In this document: one piece after another, positions 1-9,290 of the stretch
Numbering within the stretch: position 1 is the first letter of the stretch
How the letters are laid out: every line of letters starts with the position of its first letter
NCBI GenBank assembly: GCA_029261355.1
Contig: JAJDBM010000050.1
Coordinates: forward strand, 1-64,000
Direction: 5' to 3'
Length of the DNA stretch: 64,000 nucleotides
DNA from: Nitrospirales bacterium
GTDB taxonomy: Bacteria > Nitrospirota > Nitrospiria > Nitrospirales > UBA8639
Position numbers and translations under genes: made by a program
The notes under the pieces: model-generated
Databases searched by the model: none
What the model was told of the DNA's origin: nothing
What the model saw: the letters and a program-made list of their open reading frames with translations, nothing else

Positions 1-80
1 GTGATGGACCGCTCAGCACCTCTGGTCATCTGAACGGCCTCACGCTTGAAGTCCTTCGAAAATCTTCTCCGTTGTTGCAT
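1..80 (-). mobile_element. IS3-family transposase OrfA, 5' end, cut by window edge
   Basis: The minus strand from 80 reads M-Q-Q-R-R-R-F-S-K-D-F-K-R-E-A-V-Q-M, the typical start of an IS3/IS911-type OrfA (helix-turn-helix subunit that binds the element ends). A good ribosome binding site (GGGAGGTGTGT) precedes the ATG. The frame is open for all 26 codons to the window edge, so only the N-terminus is visible. The bases at about 81-150 should be the element's left end. They abut the first alkD relic, so the element may have inserted into the downstream flank of that relic. Whether OrfB and the second end follow cannot be seen. Confidence 0.75.
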
Positions 81-159
81 ACACACCTCCCGGCTCATTA
101 TGAACCTTTTCGAATGTGTTCACAAAATCAGGGGAAGACCAAGTATACGTTTGAACGGT

Positions 160-412
160 TTAGAGTTGGCCTTTCAAATACTGTAACCTCTTTTCGTGTG
201 TGAACTTTTCAATCGCGTAACGCAGCATGGTGCGTGGCATCTGTTGATAGTGCGTTTTCAAGAACCCCTCCAAGACTCCTTGATCTTTTTTCCCAACTTC
301 ACGAAGCATCCATCCCCACAGCCTTGCACCTGAGATCTTCTGGATCTTTCAGCAAGAGGCTAGCCAGTTTTAAGGTATCAATGAAATCATCTTCCTTGGT
401 GAAGTGCTAGGC
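160..412 (-). pseudogene. alkD-type DNA alkylation repair gene, 3'-end relic (copy 1)
   Basis: The minus strand encodes the last ~80 residues of an AlkD-like HEAT-repeat protein. Recognisable pieces are DTLKLASLLLKDPEDL, then (after a frameshift near 318-330) REVGKKDQGVLE, then RTMLRYAIEKF and the C-terminus QYLKGQL followed by TAA. It closely matches the 3' end of the intact gene at 2186-2917, with scattered substitutions. The N-terminal two thirds are absent and replaced at about 412 by unrelated sequence. This is one of four such 3'-end relics in the first 10 kb. Confidence 0.85.
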
Positions 413-451
413 ATTCGTCAAACTTTAACCCACGCGCGTAAGTTAGTAGGG

Positions 452-805
452 CTACTCCGAGGTCTTGTTGTTTGCATTGTAACCATGAAACATTCGGTTC
501 ATTTGCCAGACAAAAAGTGCTCCGCCAATCCAAAAGAACAGGGTCGAAGCAATAAAATAAGTAAGGACATCGAGAAGGGTGTCGTCCAGCTCCCAGCGGA
601 AATCAGGCAGACTACGAGAAGAATTGACTATCTCCCAAAGCAAACTCCCAAAAGAAATGACGACAGCGAAAGTCATAGGGATTGTGATAAACGGCACAAG
701 GGTGGATGGAACATGAGGGTCGCTGGGAAGTAGAAAGCTGAATGGCATCCAAGCCATGAGCCAGATACCTGAGGCATTCAATTTCCTCAATCCCTTGAAT
801 CTCAT
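452..805 (-). CDS. small integral membrane protein, unknown function
   Basis: A 117-residue protein with a basic N-terminus and about three hydrophobic stretches (roughly residues 14-30, 38-58 and 78-100), so probably an inner-membrane protein with three or so helices. I chose the ATG at 805 over the upstream GTG at 820 because GAGGAG lies just before it. No family recognised. It sits between two alkD-derived fragments and its stop lies close to relic copy 1. Coding status rests on the ribosome binding site and the regular hydrophobic pattern; it could be a passenger of the same rearrangements. Confidence 0.5.
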   Translation of the reverse strand: MRFKGLRKLNASGIWLMAWMPFSFLLPSDPHVPSTLVPFITIPMTFAVVISFGSLLWEIVNSSRSLPDFRWELDDTLLDVLTYFIASTLFFWIGGALFVWQMNRMFHGYNANNKTSE

Positions 806-1323
806 AGCTCTCCTCGTCACTTTTTGTCTTTGATCTTAGTCTTAGAGGTCAAGTCTAGTTTTGTTGGTTTAACAGGTTCAAGAACTACCAATTTTCTGTC
901 GTAAGTCTGACCGATTTACAATGGATGCCTTTCGGGAGCTGGCCGGTGTTAGACACGCTAGCTCCTTGGGATTTTCATAAAAAGAATCATGAATGGTTGT
1001 CGAAGACTAAGGGGAGGCCTATTCTACTCTAACCCATTTTGGGTCACACTCCAGCTGTATCTGATTGGATATGTTTTGTATCAGTACAGATACAATGATA
1101 CCTATGCTCGTTGCTTCTCTAGAGAAAATTTCCACAGTTTCACTAGATTCCTCAAGCAAGAATCTAGGAATGTTTCTTGCGATGAAAACAGTCACGTATC
1201 GTGAAGAACTAGGTTATCTAGTGATTGGGGGTTACCGCACTTTTATAATCGCCGAATCCCCACGCTTCGACCCATCAAGACTTTTTGTTAGTTCAATGCT
1301 CTTTCATTTTTGAGAGGTTACTC
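806..1323. other. intergenic region with a short alkD-flank repeat
   Basis: No convincing gene here. Short frames at 989-1313 have no ribosome binding site or protein-like composition. Bases about 887-935 resemble the sequence immediately downstream of the intact alkD-type gene (about 2158-2200), including the shared block around AAGTCTGACC, so this is a fifth trace of that duplicated segment. Confidence 0.5.
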
Positions 1324-2055
1324 GTGGCTACTGCAGGAAGCAAGGTCGAGATCTTTGGGACCGTCATTAGGAATCTGGTTTCAGCATTGAGAGACAGTGT
1401 AGTCTTTTTGTTATTTGTCCTGTTGTTGTTCACACCAGGTACGATACGAGATCGTCTGGTTTCGGCCGGATTTACGAAAGGGTCTATTGCTGGATTCGAG
1501 TGGGAAGCTGAACTGAAGTCTGCTGCTGAACAAACGAAATCGGTGGGTCAAACGGTTGAGCAAGCGAGCGAGAATTACGAAGTGCTGATTGAGCGACTTA
1601 ATTCGCTAGAGAAAGACGTCACTGATCCAATTGTAAGGGAATCAGTCAAGAAAATTGAGAAAGTGGCGAATGAATCGCGTACTAAACTGCAAGCAGCTGA
1701 CCGCAGCGTGAGACATAGTTATGCGGTCCAACAACAGATCGTTGCGAAGGTCAACCCTGCAGCCGTCACGACCGCTGGTTGGCTTTATCTTGGTAAAGTC
1801 ACAGAAGATAAGAAGGCTTGGACGAAGGGTTCGCCAAAACATATTCGAACCACGCGCCCTGAACTATCGTCAGGGACAACGCTGACGCTTAAGGATGATG
1901 CCTATCTTCGTGAACGTGGTAAATCAAAGGTTTACGCAAGAGGTAGAATACTTGGGGTAGCCAAAGAAGGTGATACTATGAAGGTCATAGAATTGGATTA
2001 TTCCCATGCGAGAGGTGGAGGATGGTTTGTCTGGGTAAAGGTCCAACGTGCCTAG
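1324..2055 (+). CDS. membrane-anchored coiled-coil protein with C-terminal SH3-like region
   Basis: A protein of about 243 residues. The GTG at 1324 is preferred over the longer frame from 1285 because GAGAGG lies 8 bases upstream and the protein then starts with a normal cytoplasmic leader before one hydrophobic helix (about residues 20-38). Residues ~60-140 are rich in Glu, Lys, Gln and Ser with heptad-like spacing (SLEKDVTDPIVRESVKKIEK), suggesting a coiled coil. The last ~80 residues (WLYLGKV ... LTLKDDAYLRERG ... GGGWFVWVKV) resemble a small beta-barrel/SH3-type domain. Such layouts often occur in envelope-anchored accessory proteins, but I cannot assign a function. Confidence 0.7.
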   Translation: MATAGSKVEIFGTVIRNLVSALRDSVVFLLFVLLLFTPGTIRDRLVSAGFTKGSIAGFEWEAELKSAAEQTKSVGQTVEQASENYEVLIERLNSLEKDVTDPIVRESVKKIEKVANESRTKLQAADRSVRHSYAVQQQIVAKVNPAAVTTAGWLYLGKVTEDKKAWTKGSPKHIRTTRPELSSGTTLTLKDDAYLRERGKSKVYARGRILGVAKEGDTMKVIELDYSHARGGGWFVWVKVQRA

Positions 2056-2185
2056 GTGTGTATAAGGTATGGGTTCCTACATCGAGGGCCTCTCGTCATA
2101 GGAAATGGGGGGAAGGGGGCAAGTTTGCTATTACTAGTATGGTAAATGCAATGACTCTCAATTTTCAGTCATAAGTCTGACCAGC

Positions 2186-2917
2186 CTAGAATAATCCTTT
2201 CAAATATTGCATTCTCTTTGCCTGTGGAAATTTCTCAATCGCGTAACGAAGCATGGTGCGCGGCATTTGTTGATAGTGCGTTTTCAAGAACCTTTCCAAG
2301 ACTCCTTGATCTTTTTTTCCGACTTCGCGAAGCATCCATCCTACGGCCTTGTGCATGAGATCTTCTGGATCTTTCAGCAATAGTTTAGCCAGTTTTAAGG
2401 TATCAGTGAAATCGCCTTGCTTAATGAAGTGCAAGGTCGTAATGATCGACACACGTCGATCCCAGAGTCGCGAAGATCGAGCAAGTGTATAGAGTCTCTT
2501 TCGGCTTTTGTCGCTCAGATACACTCCAAGAATATAATGTGCGCTCGAATCTACTAGGTCCCAATTGTTGACGTATTGGAGGTTGGTGACATACGCATCC
2601 GCAATCTGTTTTTGAGTTTTGCTGTCTCCGCGTTGGAACTGGGCAACAAGGATCAGTAACGCAAGTAGACGCTCTTCATGAATTTTAGAGGGTAGCAGTT
2701 TCAGGACCTGCACTAAGGGAAGGTTTTGGTATTGCTTCACCACTGATCGAATGTGTGGAACGGTGACGCCGATAAAACGATCCCCTTCTGCATATTCACC
2801 TTTCCCAGTCTTAAAAAACCACTGATTAATTTTGGCTCTTTCTGCACTCGCCAGATGACGTAGTGCTTGTCGAGCACTCGAGACCGTTACATTCCTTACT
2901 GCACTCTCTTGTTTCAT
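2186..2917 (-). CDS. DNA alkylation repair protein, AlkD-like HEAT-repeat glycosylase
   Basis: A 243-residue protein of the DNA_alkylation family, the usual length for AlkD-type enzymes, which excise positively charged alkylated bases such as 7-methylguanine. Hallmarks are TVPHIRSVVKQY near residue 50, VNNWDLVDSSAHYILG near 120, LWDRRVSIITTLHFI near 150 and KAVGWMLREVGKKD near 190. The Trp and Asp residues of the substrate pocket (NNWDLVD; LWDRR) are present, so it is probably active. It is the only intact member of a group that includes four 3'-end relics nearby. No operon partner is evident. Confidence 0.93.
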   Translation of the reverse strand: MKQESAVRNVTVSSARQALRHLASAERAKINQWFFKTGKGEYAEGDRFIGVTVPHIRSVVKQYQNLPLVQVLKLLPSKIHEERLLALLILVAQFQRGDSKTQKQIADAYVTNLQYVNNWDLVDSSAHYILGVYLSDKSRKRLYTLARSSRLWDRRVSIITTLHFIKQGDFTDTLKLAKLLLKDPEDLMHKAVGWMLREVGKKDQGVLERFLKTHYQQMPRTMLRYAIEKFPQAKRMQYLKGLF

Positions 2918-3315
2918 TTCACCGTCCCTCTAGTTAAAAGATTCTTTTTAACAGTCAACCTAAGAAGATATCCGTTTAGATAAATATTGTATCTAATCGG
3001 ATAATATTGAAATTAGTTTTTTCATGTATGTAGAAAACTCATTTATGGTATTGGATCAAATCTAAAATTATATCAAGTATTTGCACTTATAAGGGTTTGG
3101 CAACGTCTCTTTTCCCACATAGCATGAAACATGCTTCTATAAGGCCTTACATATAGTTTTCAGTGAAATAGAGTTTGAGTTTGGTCGCGTGGTCTGCGGG
3201 CTCGTTCTCATGTGGAATCTTGATTTCATACCAAGGCCCCTCCATGAAAAGGAAAGCGAGTCAGGCCGCGTACTTATTCCAAGTTGCACTATTACTATTA
3301 CATGGAGGTGAAAGC
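2918..3315. other. AT-rich intergenic region
   Basis: About 400 bases between the divergent alkD-type gene and the secreted-protein gene at 3316. The region around 2940-3080 is very AT-rich and probably carries promoters for one or both, but I could not pick out a convincing -35/-10 pair. A longer frame from 3175 covers its right end but lacks a ribosome binding site. I see nothing else here. Confidence 0.4.
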
Positions 3316-3924
3316 ATGAAAGGTAAACTGCTAAGACTGACCCAGTATTTGATTAGTATGATTTTTGTTTTTTGCATAAGTGGTTTTATTGATTCACATG
3401 CACAACATATTCAATTTTCTGATGATTTTTCCTATGGGGAACCATGCAAGCTTCCTCAAATACACAGACAAATTCATTACAATCCACAGACTGATACAGT
3501 AATTTTACCTTCTTTGTATCAAGGACCCTTCTCTCAACTTGAAAATTTTTCTTCTCCTAACTTTGGGAGCGTACCTTCAAAATTACTTGAAGTGACGAGG
3601 ACTTCATTTAGATTAGAAAAATATTTTGGTCCTCATCTAAAAACTTCGTTCCCGAATTCGTGTCCTCGGCCAATTCCAGCACCACTTGATATAGATTTTC
3701 CATCACCATGCTCCCTTGGCTATATTGAAGCTCTGGCTGCATGTCTGGAGGATGCGAATCTAATAACCGGTGAAAAAAATACTCAGCGAGAATGTGAATC
3801 AAGATCGTCTATAGGTATAGAGTTAGGCAAGAGTGTTCGATGCATGGAAAACTCTCTCAGTCTTGGAAATAGATACTCTAATGTCATACGTGTATTTACG
3901 TTCAGATCTGGAACAACACCCTAG
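3316..3924 (+). CDS. secreted protein of unknown function, possibly truncated
   Basis: A 202-residue frame that starts at an ATG with an excellent ribosome binding site (GGAGGTGAAAGC). The N-terminus is a signal peptide (KGKLLRL, hydrophobic stretch to about residue 27, then SHAQ). The mature part is rich in Pro, Ser and Phe and has several cysteines (EPCKLPQIHRQ; FPNSCPRPIPAP; FPSPCSLGYIEALAACLED; RECESR; VRCME), which suggests disulfide-bonded periplasmic or extracellular material. No family recognised. Its end lies less than 100 bases before the IS30 wreck and the last ~25 residues are compositionally odd, so the original C-terminus may have been lost to that insertion. Confidence 0.6.
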   Translation: MKGKLLRLTQYLISMIFVFCISGFIDSHAQHIQFSDDFSYGEPCKLPQIHRQIHYNPQTDTVILPSLYQGPFSQLENFSSPNFGSVPSKLLEVTRTSFRLEKYFGPHLKTSFPNSCPRPIPAPLDIDFPSPCSLGYIEALAACLEDANLITGEKNTQRECESRSSIGIELGKSVRCMENSLSLGNRYSNVIRVFTFRSGTTP

Positions 3925-4008
3925 AAACTATCGAAGGGTTTTGTTAGAGAATTGCGATGAGCAGGGTGCCATTGCCACACAGATTTGTAGGTCAGATATC
4001 AATATATT

Positions 4009-4624
4009 TACAGGGTGGCGCTGGAATTGAGAGTCTTTCTGCTTCGCCATCATTGCAAGCGCAAACCGAAGCAGCCGTATCGGAAGACCGGCAAACGAAT
4101 CAAGAACTGTACGGGCCTTGAGAGGCGGCCCCAAGTGGCCGCCAGACGAATAGCCTGTGGGTATTGGGAAGTCGATATGATTGTGGCGGGAGACTGCACG
4201 TCTGGCCTGAATGTCTTAGTGGATCGCAAGAACCGATTGACTCATATTAGTTTCTTGCCTAAGAAGACAGCGACAGAAACTCAAAAGGATATGCTACGTC
4301 GTTTGATAGTGATATCCAAGTGCGTTTTGACAAACCATTACCCATGACAATGGCATTGAAAATACTTGCCATGAAGTGGTTAATGTGGCCTTTGGCACGG
4401 ACTCGTTCTTCTATGCGCCTTACCATAGCTGTGAGAAAAGCTACGTGGAACACAGCAATGGATTAATTCGTCGATTCTTCCCAAAAAGCCTGAACTTCCA
4501 GACACTTGAGCCCAGCACGTTCAACCGCATCGAAAAGTAATTGAACAACCGACCACGGAAGTGCTTACAGTATCGGATGCCCTACGAAGTCTTTCTCGAA
4601 ACCCGTGGTGTCTTTGACGGTTGA
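4009..4624 (+). pseudogene. IS30-family transposase, decayed
   Basis: Fragments of an IS30-type DDE transposase. One frame gives GYWEVDMIVAG, then LNVLVDRKNRLTHISFLPKK (the first catalytic Asp region). After a frameshift near 4325-4345 the second frame gives DNGIENTCHEVVN (second Asp region), FFYAPYHSCEKSYVEHSNGLIRRFFPK (the Glu-containing EHxNGLIRRF-like block) and, after an in-frame stop at about 4540, LNNRPRKCLQYRMPYEVF. At least two lesions make it non-functional. The N-terminal HTH is missing. Terminal inverted repeats could not be identified by eye. Confidence 0.85.
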
Positions 4625-4801
4625 ATCTGGGAGCTGACCAGGGCTAATCAACGATCGTTTCAGCCATTATTCACTCAGACTTCTTGCAGTTTTTCTCATG
4701 AATCTTCGGGTAAGGATGATCTCTCAAATCAAGAAGTGAGGCATGTGGGTAAAAGAAGTTCCCAGGTAAGCCTTTGGACCTTCCAATGTTAGGATAGTCG
4801 T

Positions 4802-5371
4802 TTATTCATGAAAGCGAAATGTATTCCAGTTGCCACCGCGCAGATCACTAAAAAATAATGTTCGATCTTCTTCTTTTACTATCATGTTTGCCGCTGCGAT
4901 GGCCTTGCGGTAAAAATTCGTAGCCTCCGTCGCGTTGTTTTGAAGGGCATGTGCCCGCGCCATGGCTTCCATCGCATATGCCAGATCAAAACTCTGAAAC
5001 TCTGGATTGTTCGAGTCGGTTAATTCGAAGCATTTTTGTGCGTGGCTTAATGCCATTGAGCCATTACCTAGTTTCGAATGAGCACGCGAGATTAACCATT
5101 CGCCTCGTTGCCGATTCACAACGGTGCCAACGTTGCTCCAGTGGTACGCCGAAGCATAGGACGCATAGATTAATTCATCCTTCTCGTCTTCGGAAAGATT
5201 CTCTTTTTGGAGGAGTTCCCACGCCTTTCCATTCGTTTGCTTGGCGAATTCTCTATGCGCTTCATGTAACGGATGCATGTTTTCTTTCGACATTTCTTCA
5301 CCAACGGCTATACATGCTTGAACGTGAGCACTCATCCCGAAAAACAACAATAGCCAAAGTGTTTTTCTCAT
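4802..5371 (-). CDS. secreted TPR-like helical protein
   Basis: A 189-residue protein with a clear signal peptide (MRKTLWLLLFFGMSAHVQA, cleavage near residue 19-20). The rest is alpha-helical, with repeat-like blocks such as RGEWLISRAHSKLGNGSMALSHAQKCFEL and YAMEAMARAHALQNNATEATNFYRKA, which read as two or three tetratricopeptide-like hairpins. Such proteins usually act as periplasmic protein-protein scaffolds. No catalytic motif is visible. It stands alone on the minus strand between IS30 remains and alkD relic copy 3. Confidence 0.8.
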   Translation of the reverse strand: MRKTLWLLLFFGMSAHVQACIAVGEEMSKENMHPLHEAHREFAKQTNGKAWELLQKENLSEDEKDELIYASYASAYHWSNVGTVVNRQRGEWLISRAHSKLGNGSMALSHAQKCFELTDSNNPEFQSFDLAYAMEAMARAHALQNNATEATNFYRKAIAAANMIVKEEDRTLFFSDLRGGNWNTFRFHE

Positions 5372-5678
5372 TGTACGTTTAACCAGCTCTCACGGTCGCA
5401 AGCTCAACTATGTATACGGTGTTCTGATGCGAGCGTGAATTTTTTTGTCTGTCTATGTTCCTTTTTCACTGTAGCATTTGTTCAAAGGGCAGTCACATAC
5501 GAACGTATACCCCATATTGCGGCCTCATCAGGACTATTCAGGATTACACCGAAGGCCACGTGATAGGGAATTTTTTAGGACTTTCTCTTCCATGTTATAT
5601 TCGAGTAAAGGGGGCAAGTCTGATTTACTAGTGTGATAAATTCAATGAATATTGATTTTGGTTATATGTCTGAACAGT

Positions 5679-5845
5679 TTACAACTGTCCGTTCAAATAC
5701 AGCCTCCTCTTTCCATGTTGAAAAATTTTAATGACGTAACGAAGCTTAGTCCGCGGAATCTGCTGATAGTGTGTTTTTAAGAACTCCTCCATGACTATTT
5801 GATCTTTTTTCACGACTTCACAAAGTCTTCCGAGAAGATCCTACC
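5679..5845 (-). pseudogene. alkD-type gene, 3'-end relic (copy 3)
   Basis: The minus strand reads QIPRTKLRYVIKIF, then KRRLYLNGQL and TAA, homologous to PRTMLRYAIEKF ... KRMQYLKGLF of the intact gene at 2186-2917. The resemblance continues about 85 bases beyond the stop (GGGGGCAAGT near 5610, matching about 2115), so the duplicated segment includes the 3' flank. It is more diverged than copy 1 and breaks off near 5845. Confidence 0.8.
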
Positions 5846-5883
5846 AACGCATGCCGATTCTGTCGACGCCTATTTTCTTGTAA

Positions 5884-6183
5884 TCAGTATCCGTGCCTGA
5901 TTTTATAAACACGACTCAACTGCTTTTCATTCGACCCCAATACCACGCGTATCTTTTCAGATACTGGATGTATCTGTTCCGATACGTTTCTGTCCCATAA
6001 CTCAAAGGCTTCTGTTTTCAAATTCTCAGTAAAACTGTCAGTTTGTGCACGGCATTGGGCATGAGTCCATTTTTTGCTCTTTGTTAACTTAACGGTAACT
6101 AGTTTATCGCCATTCTTTTTTAATAATCGTTTCTCGGCATCGTCGTTATTAAAAGAACAACATTGATAAAGAAACTTGGCCTT
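5884..6183 (-). pseudogene. orphan open fragment, no start codon, unknown family
   Basis: The minus strand is open for about 100 codons from a poly-A run at about 6180 to a TGA at 5884-5886, with protein-like composition (KFLYQCCSFNNDDAEKRLLK; KWTHAQCRAQTDSF; LKTEAFELWDRNV; VSEKIRVVLGSNEKQLSRVY) but no ATG, GTG or TTG with a ribosome binding site. It looks like the 3' part of a gene whose 5' end is lost or frameshifted at the A-run. I do not recognise the family. The stretch from here to 6623 shows no further gene; a plus-strand frame at 6213-6473 has no ribosome binding site and is probably spurious. Confidence 0.35.
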
Positions 6184-6623
6184 TTTTTACCAGTCCTATC
6201 AGCTCCGAGAAAGTGATAATGCCAAGTATTTCCCATTGGTCTGCTAAGAGGCGTTCAGAAAAGAAGATGTCGTTAACCTTCAATGGCATGCTTCAACTGC
6301 TTGGAGTAATTCTTGAGAAATCATTGCTGCCCATGTGCAAGAGCGTAAGGCTCGATCGACACGGGTTGGATAAAAATATTGGAAGGCTTCCCTTTAAGGT
6401 AAAACAACAAGCGTTACGACTAGTGAGCTTTAAAATTCTGGGAGTAAAGGGAAGGTATGCATCCATTGTGTAGGATGGGTGCTTTTCTTCTAAGGGAGGT
6501 TGAAAATTTGGCAGAAGAGCTGCGCTCTACTTGATCTCGTTATTCAATAGCATGGGGTTGCAGACTTCTTTTAGGTACGGCAATGACGATTATATTCATT
6601 GAAATTAAAAGGGAGGTAGACTA

Positions 6624-8915
6624 ATGGCCACGCCTTTTACCGGGAAAACATTTACATTTACTCAACCAGACGGAACCACGTTGCAAGTACGTGGCTGGGG
6701 TGACCAACATTATGCGGTGTTTGAGACACTTGATGGCTACACGCTTGCTAAAAATCCAACAACAGGATTCTTTGAAATTGCTCAACTATCGAGCGACGGT
6801 ACAAGCTTAGAAGCGGCACCTGGCCCTCCAGGTAACCTGGATAGTGCTCGAGCACCTGTCGGACCTGGGTTGCGGATTAATCGTGAGGCGGCTCGAGCAC
6901 GAGGCTTCGAAGGTGCACTGCGGTTTGGTGGTCGACGGTGTGATAAGCGCCGTGAGGAACGAAAAAACATGGGAAGAGCGGCTCGAGCACTGAGCGGACC
7001 TGCTTTTGCTCCACCGCAACGTGCCACTGTTGGAGAGTATGTGGGACTGTGTCTCTTAATTGATTTCCCTGATGAATCTGGAACGATTCCTCGAAATGAA
7101 GTTGAAAAATTTTGTAATCAGGAAGGGTATTCAGGTTTTGGAAATAATGGATCGGTGTTTGATTATTTTCGGGACAACTCCATCGGTCGTTGTCAGTATA
7201 CCAATATCATTGCGGAATATTATCGTGCCCAACATCCCAAGTCATTTTATACGGATCCCACCATCGAGCAAGGCATCCGGGCTCGGCAGCTTATTGTTGA
7301 AGCCCTTACTCACTTGCAGGGCAATAACTTTGACTTTACGTCATTAACAGCTGATGGCGATGGGTTTGTCTATGCAATGAATGTGTACTACGCTGGTGAA
7401 GTTGTCAATAACTGGGCCGAAGGCCTCTGGCCACATGCGTGGCATCTGGCGACTCCGATCGAACTTGCGCCCGGGATATCAGCTTTTGATTATCAGTTTA
7501 CGGATATGAGCCATCAGCTTACGCTTGGTACCTTCTGTCATGAGAATGGGCATATGCTGTGCGACTATCCAGATTTGTATGACTATGGTAGCGAATCGAG
7601 TGGAGTTGGTGCGTATTGTCTGATGTGTGCGGGAGGAAACATCGACGAGAAAAATCCTGTGCACATTTCTGCGTATTTGAAGCGACTCTCGGGGTGGGCC
7701 AGAAATGTGAAGGCCATTCAGCATAACGAGGATATTGACCTTGTCTCGGGGACAAACGACTTTGCTTTATATGCGAAGGACAGTGGGGAATATTTCATTA
7801 TTGAAAATCGTCAAAAAATTGCGCGAGATAGTTCCTTGCCTCACGCGGGTTTGACCCTTTGGCATGTTGATGAGAATGGCAGCAACAACAATGAGCAAAT
7901 GACACCCACTCACCATTATGAACTATCGTTAGAACAGGCAGACGGTAATTTTCGTTTGGAGCGATCACGCAATCATTTTGGAGATTCAACTGATCTCTAT
8001 GGAGCAGCAAATTCGCGATTCGCAGATTCAACGACTCCAAGTAGCAAGTGGTGGGATGGTTCCGCGTCTAATTTGGACATTTTCGAGATTTCCGAATCCG
8101 GACCTACCATGCGGTTTCGGACGAAGTTGCTCGATGATGGGGATGGCCATTCGCCGATCGTAGGACAATCTTCGCCAGGACTCGATATTCCGGACAATAT
8201 TGGGGTAGGCATATCTGACACGATCACAATTGATCAAGATGTGGTCATTGCAGGCGTAAAAGTGATGTTGGATATCACGCACACCTATCGTGGCGATCTG
8301 CGAGTGACATTGATTACTCCATGGGGTGAGGAGATTCGTTTGCATGACCGAAATCAAGGGGGTAGTGCCGATCATATTCAAGGAACGCTCGATGAATCTG
8401 ATCTGCAGGCTCTGGCAACCCTCCATGGGCATAGCGCGCAGGGAGATTGGCGGCTAGTTGTCCAAGATCTGGCACCAGCAGATGTGGGTGTGCTCAATAG
8501 TTGGGGGTTCGAGTTCACAACCAGCGAGCAACCGCGAGGCAAAGTCGTACTTGAAGAATCACCTGGCACACACATACCTGATAACGACTCAGTTGGCATT
8601 CAACGCACGCTTTCTACGGATGCTCAGGGTCAGGTGGCGAATGTGGAAGTGTCGGTCAATATTACCCACACGTATATTGGTGATCTGCGGGTCAGTCTCC
8701 TGTCTCCGTCTGGGACAGAGGTGCCGCTTAGAAGTCAGGCCGGTGGGTCGGCCGATAATGTGATAGAGACCTACACGCCAGCAACCACTCCCACACTCGG
8801 GACACTTGCCGGACAATCAATTAATGGGACATGGCGTCTCAAGGTATCAGATAGTGTCGGTCAGGATGTCGGCAAGTTGAATAACTGGCAAGTCGTGATC
8901 CAACCGGTGTCGTAA
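6624..8915 (+). CDS. M6-family (immune inhibitor A-like) metalloprotease with two P-domains
   Basis: A 763-residue zinc metalloprotease. Residues ~1-90 resemble the M6 propeptide (PDGTTLQVRGWGDQHYAVFE, TLDGYTLAKNPTTGFFEIA). The catalytic domain carries HENGH at residues 306-310 (HExxH zinc site) followed by the DYPDLYDYG region. Residues ~515-630 and ~640-763 are two consecutive proprotein-convertase P-domains, each with an IPDN block, a THTYxGDLRVxL block, a GGSADN/H block and a W-R-L-xV-xD block. P-domains usually stabilise or target secreted subtilases and M6 enzymes. A strong ribosome binding site (GGGAGGTAGACTA) supports the start, yet there is no signal peptide, which is odd for this family. 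A low-complexity Ala-Arg stretch at ~70-130 contains three copies of CTCGAGCAC. Confidence 0.9.
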   Translation: MATPFTGKTFTFTQPDGTTLQVRGWGDQHYAVFETLDGYTLAKNPTTGFFEIAQLSSDGTSLEAAPGPPGNLDSARAPVGPGLRINREAARARGFEGALRFGGRRCDKRREERKNMGRAARALSGPAFAPPQRATVGEYVGLCLLIDFPDESGTIPRNEVEKFCNQEGYSGFGNNGSVFDYFRDNSIGRCQYTNIIAEYYRAQHPKSFYTDPTIEQGIRARQLIVEALTHLQGNNFDFTSLTADGDGFVYAMNVYYAGEVVNNWAEGLWPHAWHLATPIELAPGISAFDYQFTDMSHQLTLGTFCHENGHMLCDYPDLYDYGSESSGVGAYCLMCAGGNIDEKNPVHISAYLKRLSGWARNVKAIQHNEDIDLVSGTNDFALYAKDSGEYFIIENRQKIARDSSLPHAGLTLWHVDENGSNNNEQMTPTHHYELSLEQADGNFRLERSRNHFGDSTDLYGAANSRFADSTTPSSKWWDGSASNLDIFEISESGPTMRFRTKLLDDGDGHSPIVGQSSPGLDIPDNIGVGISDTITIDQDVVIAGVKVMLDITHTYRGDLRVTLITPWGEEIRLHDRNQGGSADHIQGTLDESDLQALATLHGHSAQGDWRLVVQDLAPADVGVLNSWGFEFTTSEQPRGKVVLEESPGTHIPDNDSVGIQRTLSTDAQGQVANVEVSVNITHTYIGDLRVSLLSPSGTEVPLRSQAGGSADNVIETYTPATTPTLGTLAGQSINGTWRLKVSDSVGQDVGKLNNWQVVIQPVS

Positions 8916-8924
8916 TAGAGAATA

Positions 8925-9037
8925 GACTAGCTGGAGGAAGCTAGTCACACACATAGCACGTCACAGTTACCTTGTGACACATTACTGGAATTGGTTGGCA
9001 CCTCTAAGGATTGGGTGGACCCCCTTTTAGAGGTGCC
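8925..9037. terminator. three stacked hairpins downstream of the M6 protease
   Basis: Three inverted repeats follow the protease stop within 125 bases: GACTAGCT/AGCTAGTC (8925-8946), GTCACA/TGTGAC near 8960-8978, and an 11-bp perfect stem GGCACCTCTAA/TTAGAGGTGCC (8997-9037). None is followed by a good T-run, so they may act as Rho-independent-like barriers or mRNA 3'-end stabilisers rather than textbook terminators. The stretch from 9038 to 9290 shows nothing else. Confidence 0.5.
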
Positions 9038-9290
9038 TAACTAATTATCTAAATGTTTTGAAATTCGTGTATAGACTTGCTTCTTAGTTTGGGAAAGGCG
9101 ACATTCTCATTTTTCTCGACATACAACACCCACAATCCTTCGTATGCAAAGATATTCGGACACTGATCCTGATGAACGTGGCAAGCAGTGGGCTAGGAGG
9201 ATACAGAACTCAATGAGATGTTCAATTGGAAGAAAAGGAGAATGCCTCATTTTTATATTTTCAAATTTTCAAGTCTAAGTCCTGAAGAGT

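Noticed and set aside
404-733. A plus-strand frame of 109 codons
   Set aside because: It lies antisense to the membrane protein frame at 452-805, which has a better ribosome binding site and hydrophobic pattern.
6213-6473. A plus-strand frame of 86 codons
   Set aside because: No ribosome binding site or recognisable composition, and it sits in a stretch of relics.
6782-7027. Two antisense frames rich in Arg, Ser and Ala within the protease gene
   Set aside because: Produced by the repetitive Ala-Arg propeptide codons on the other strand.
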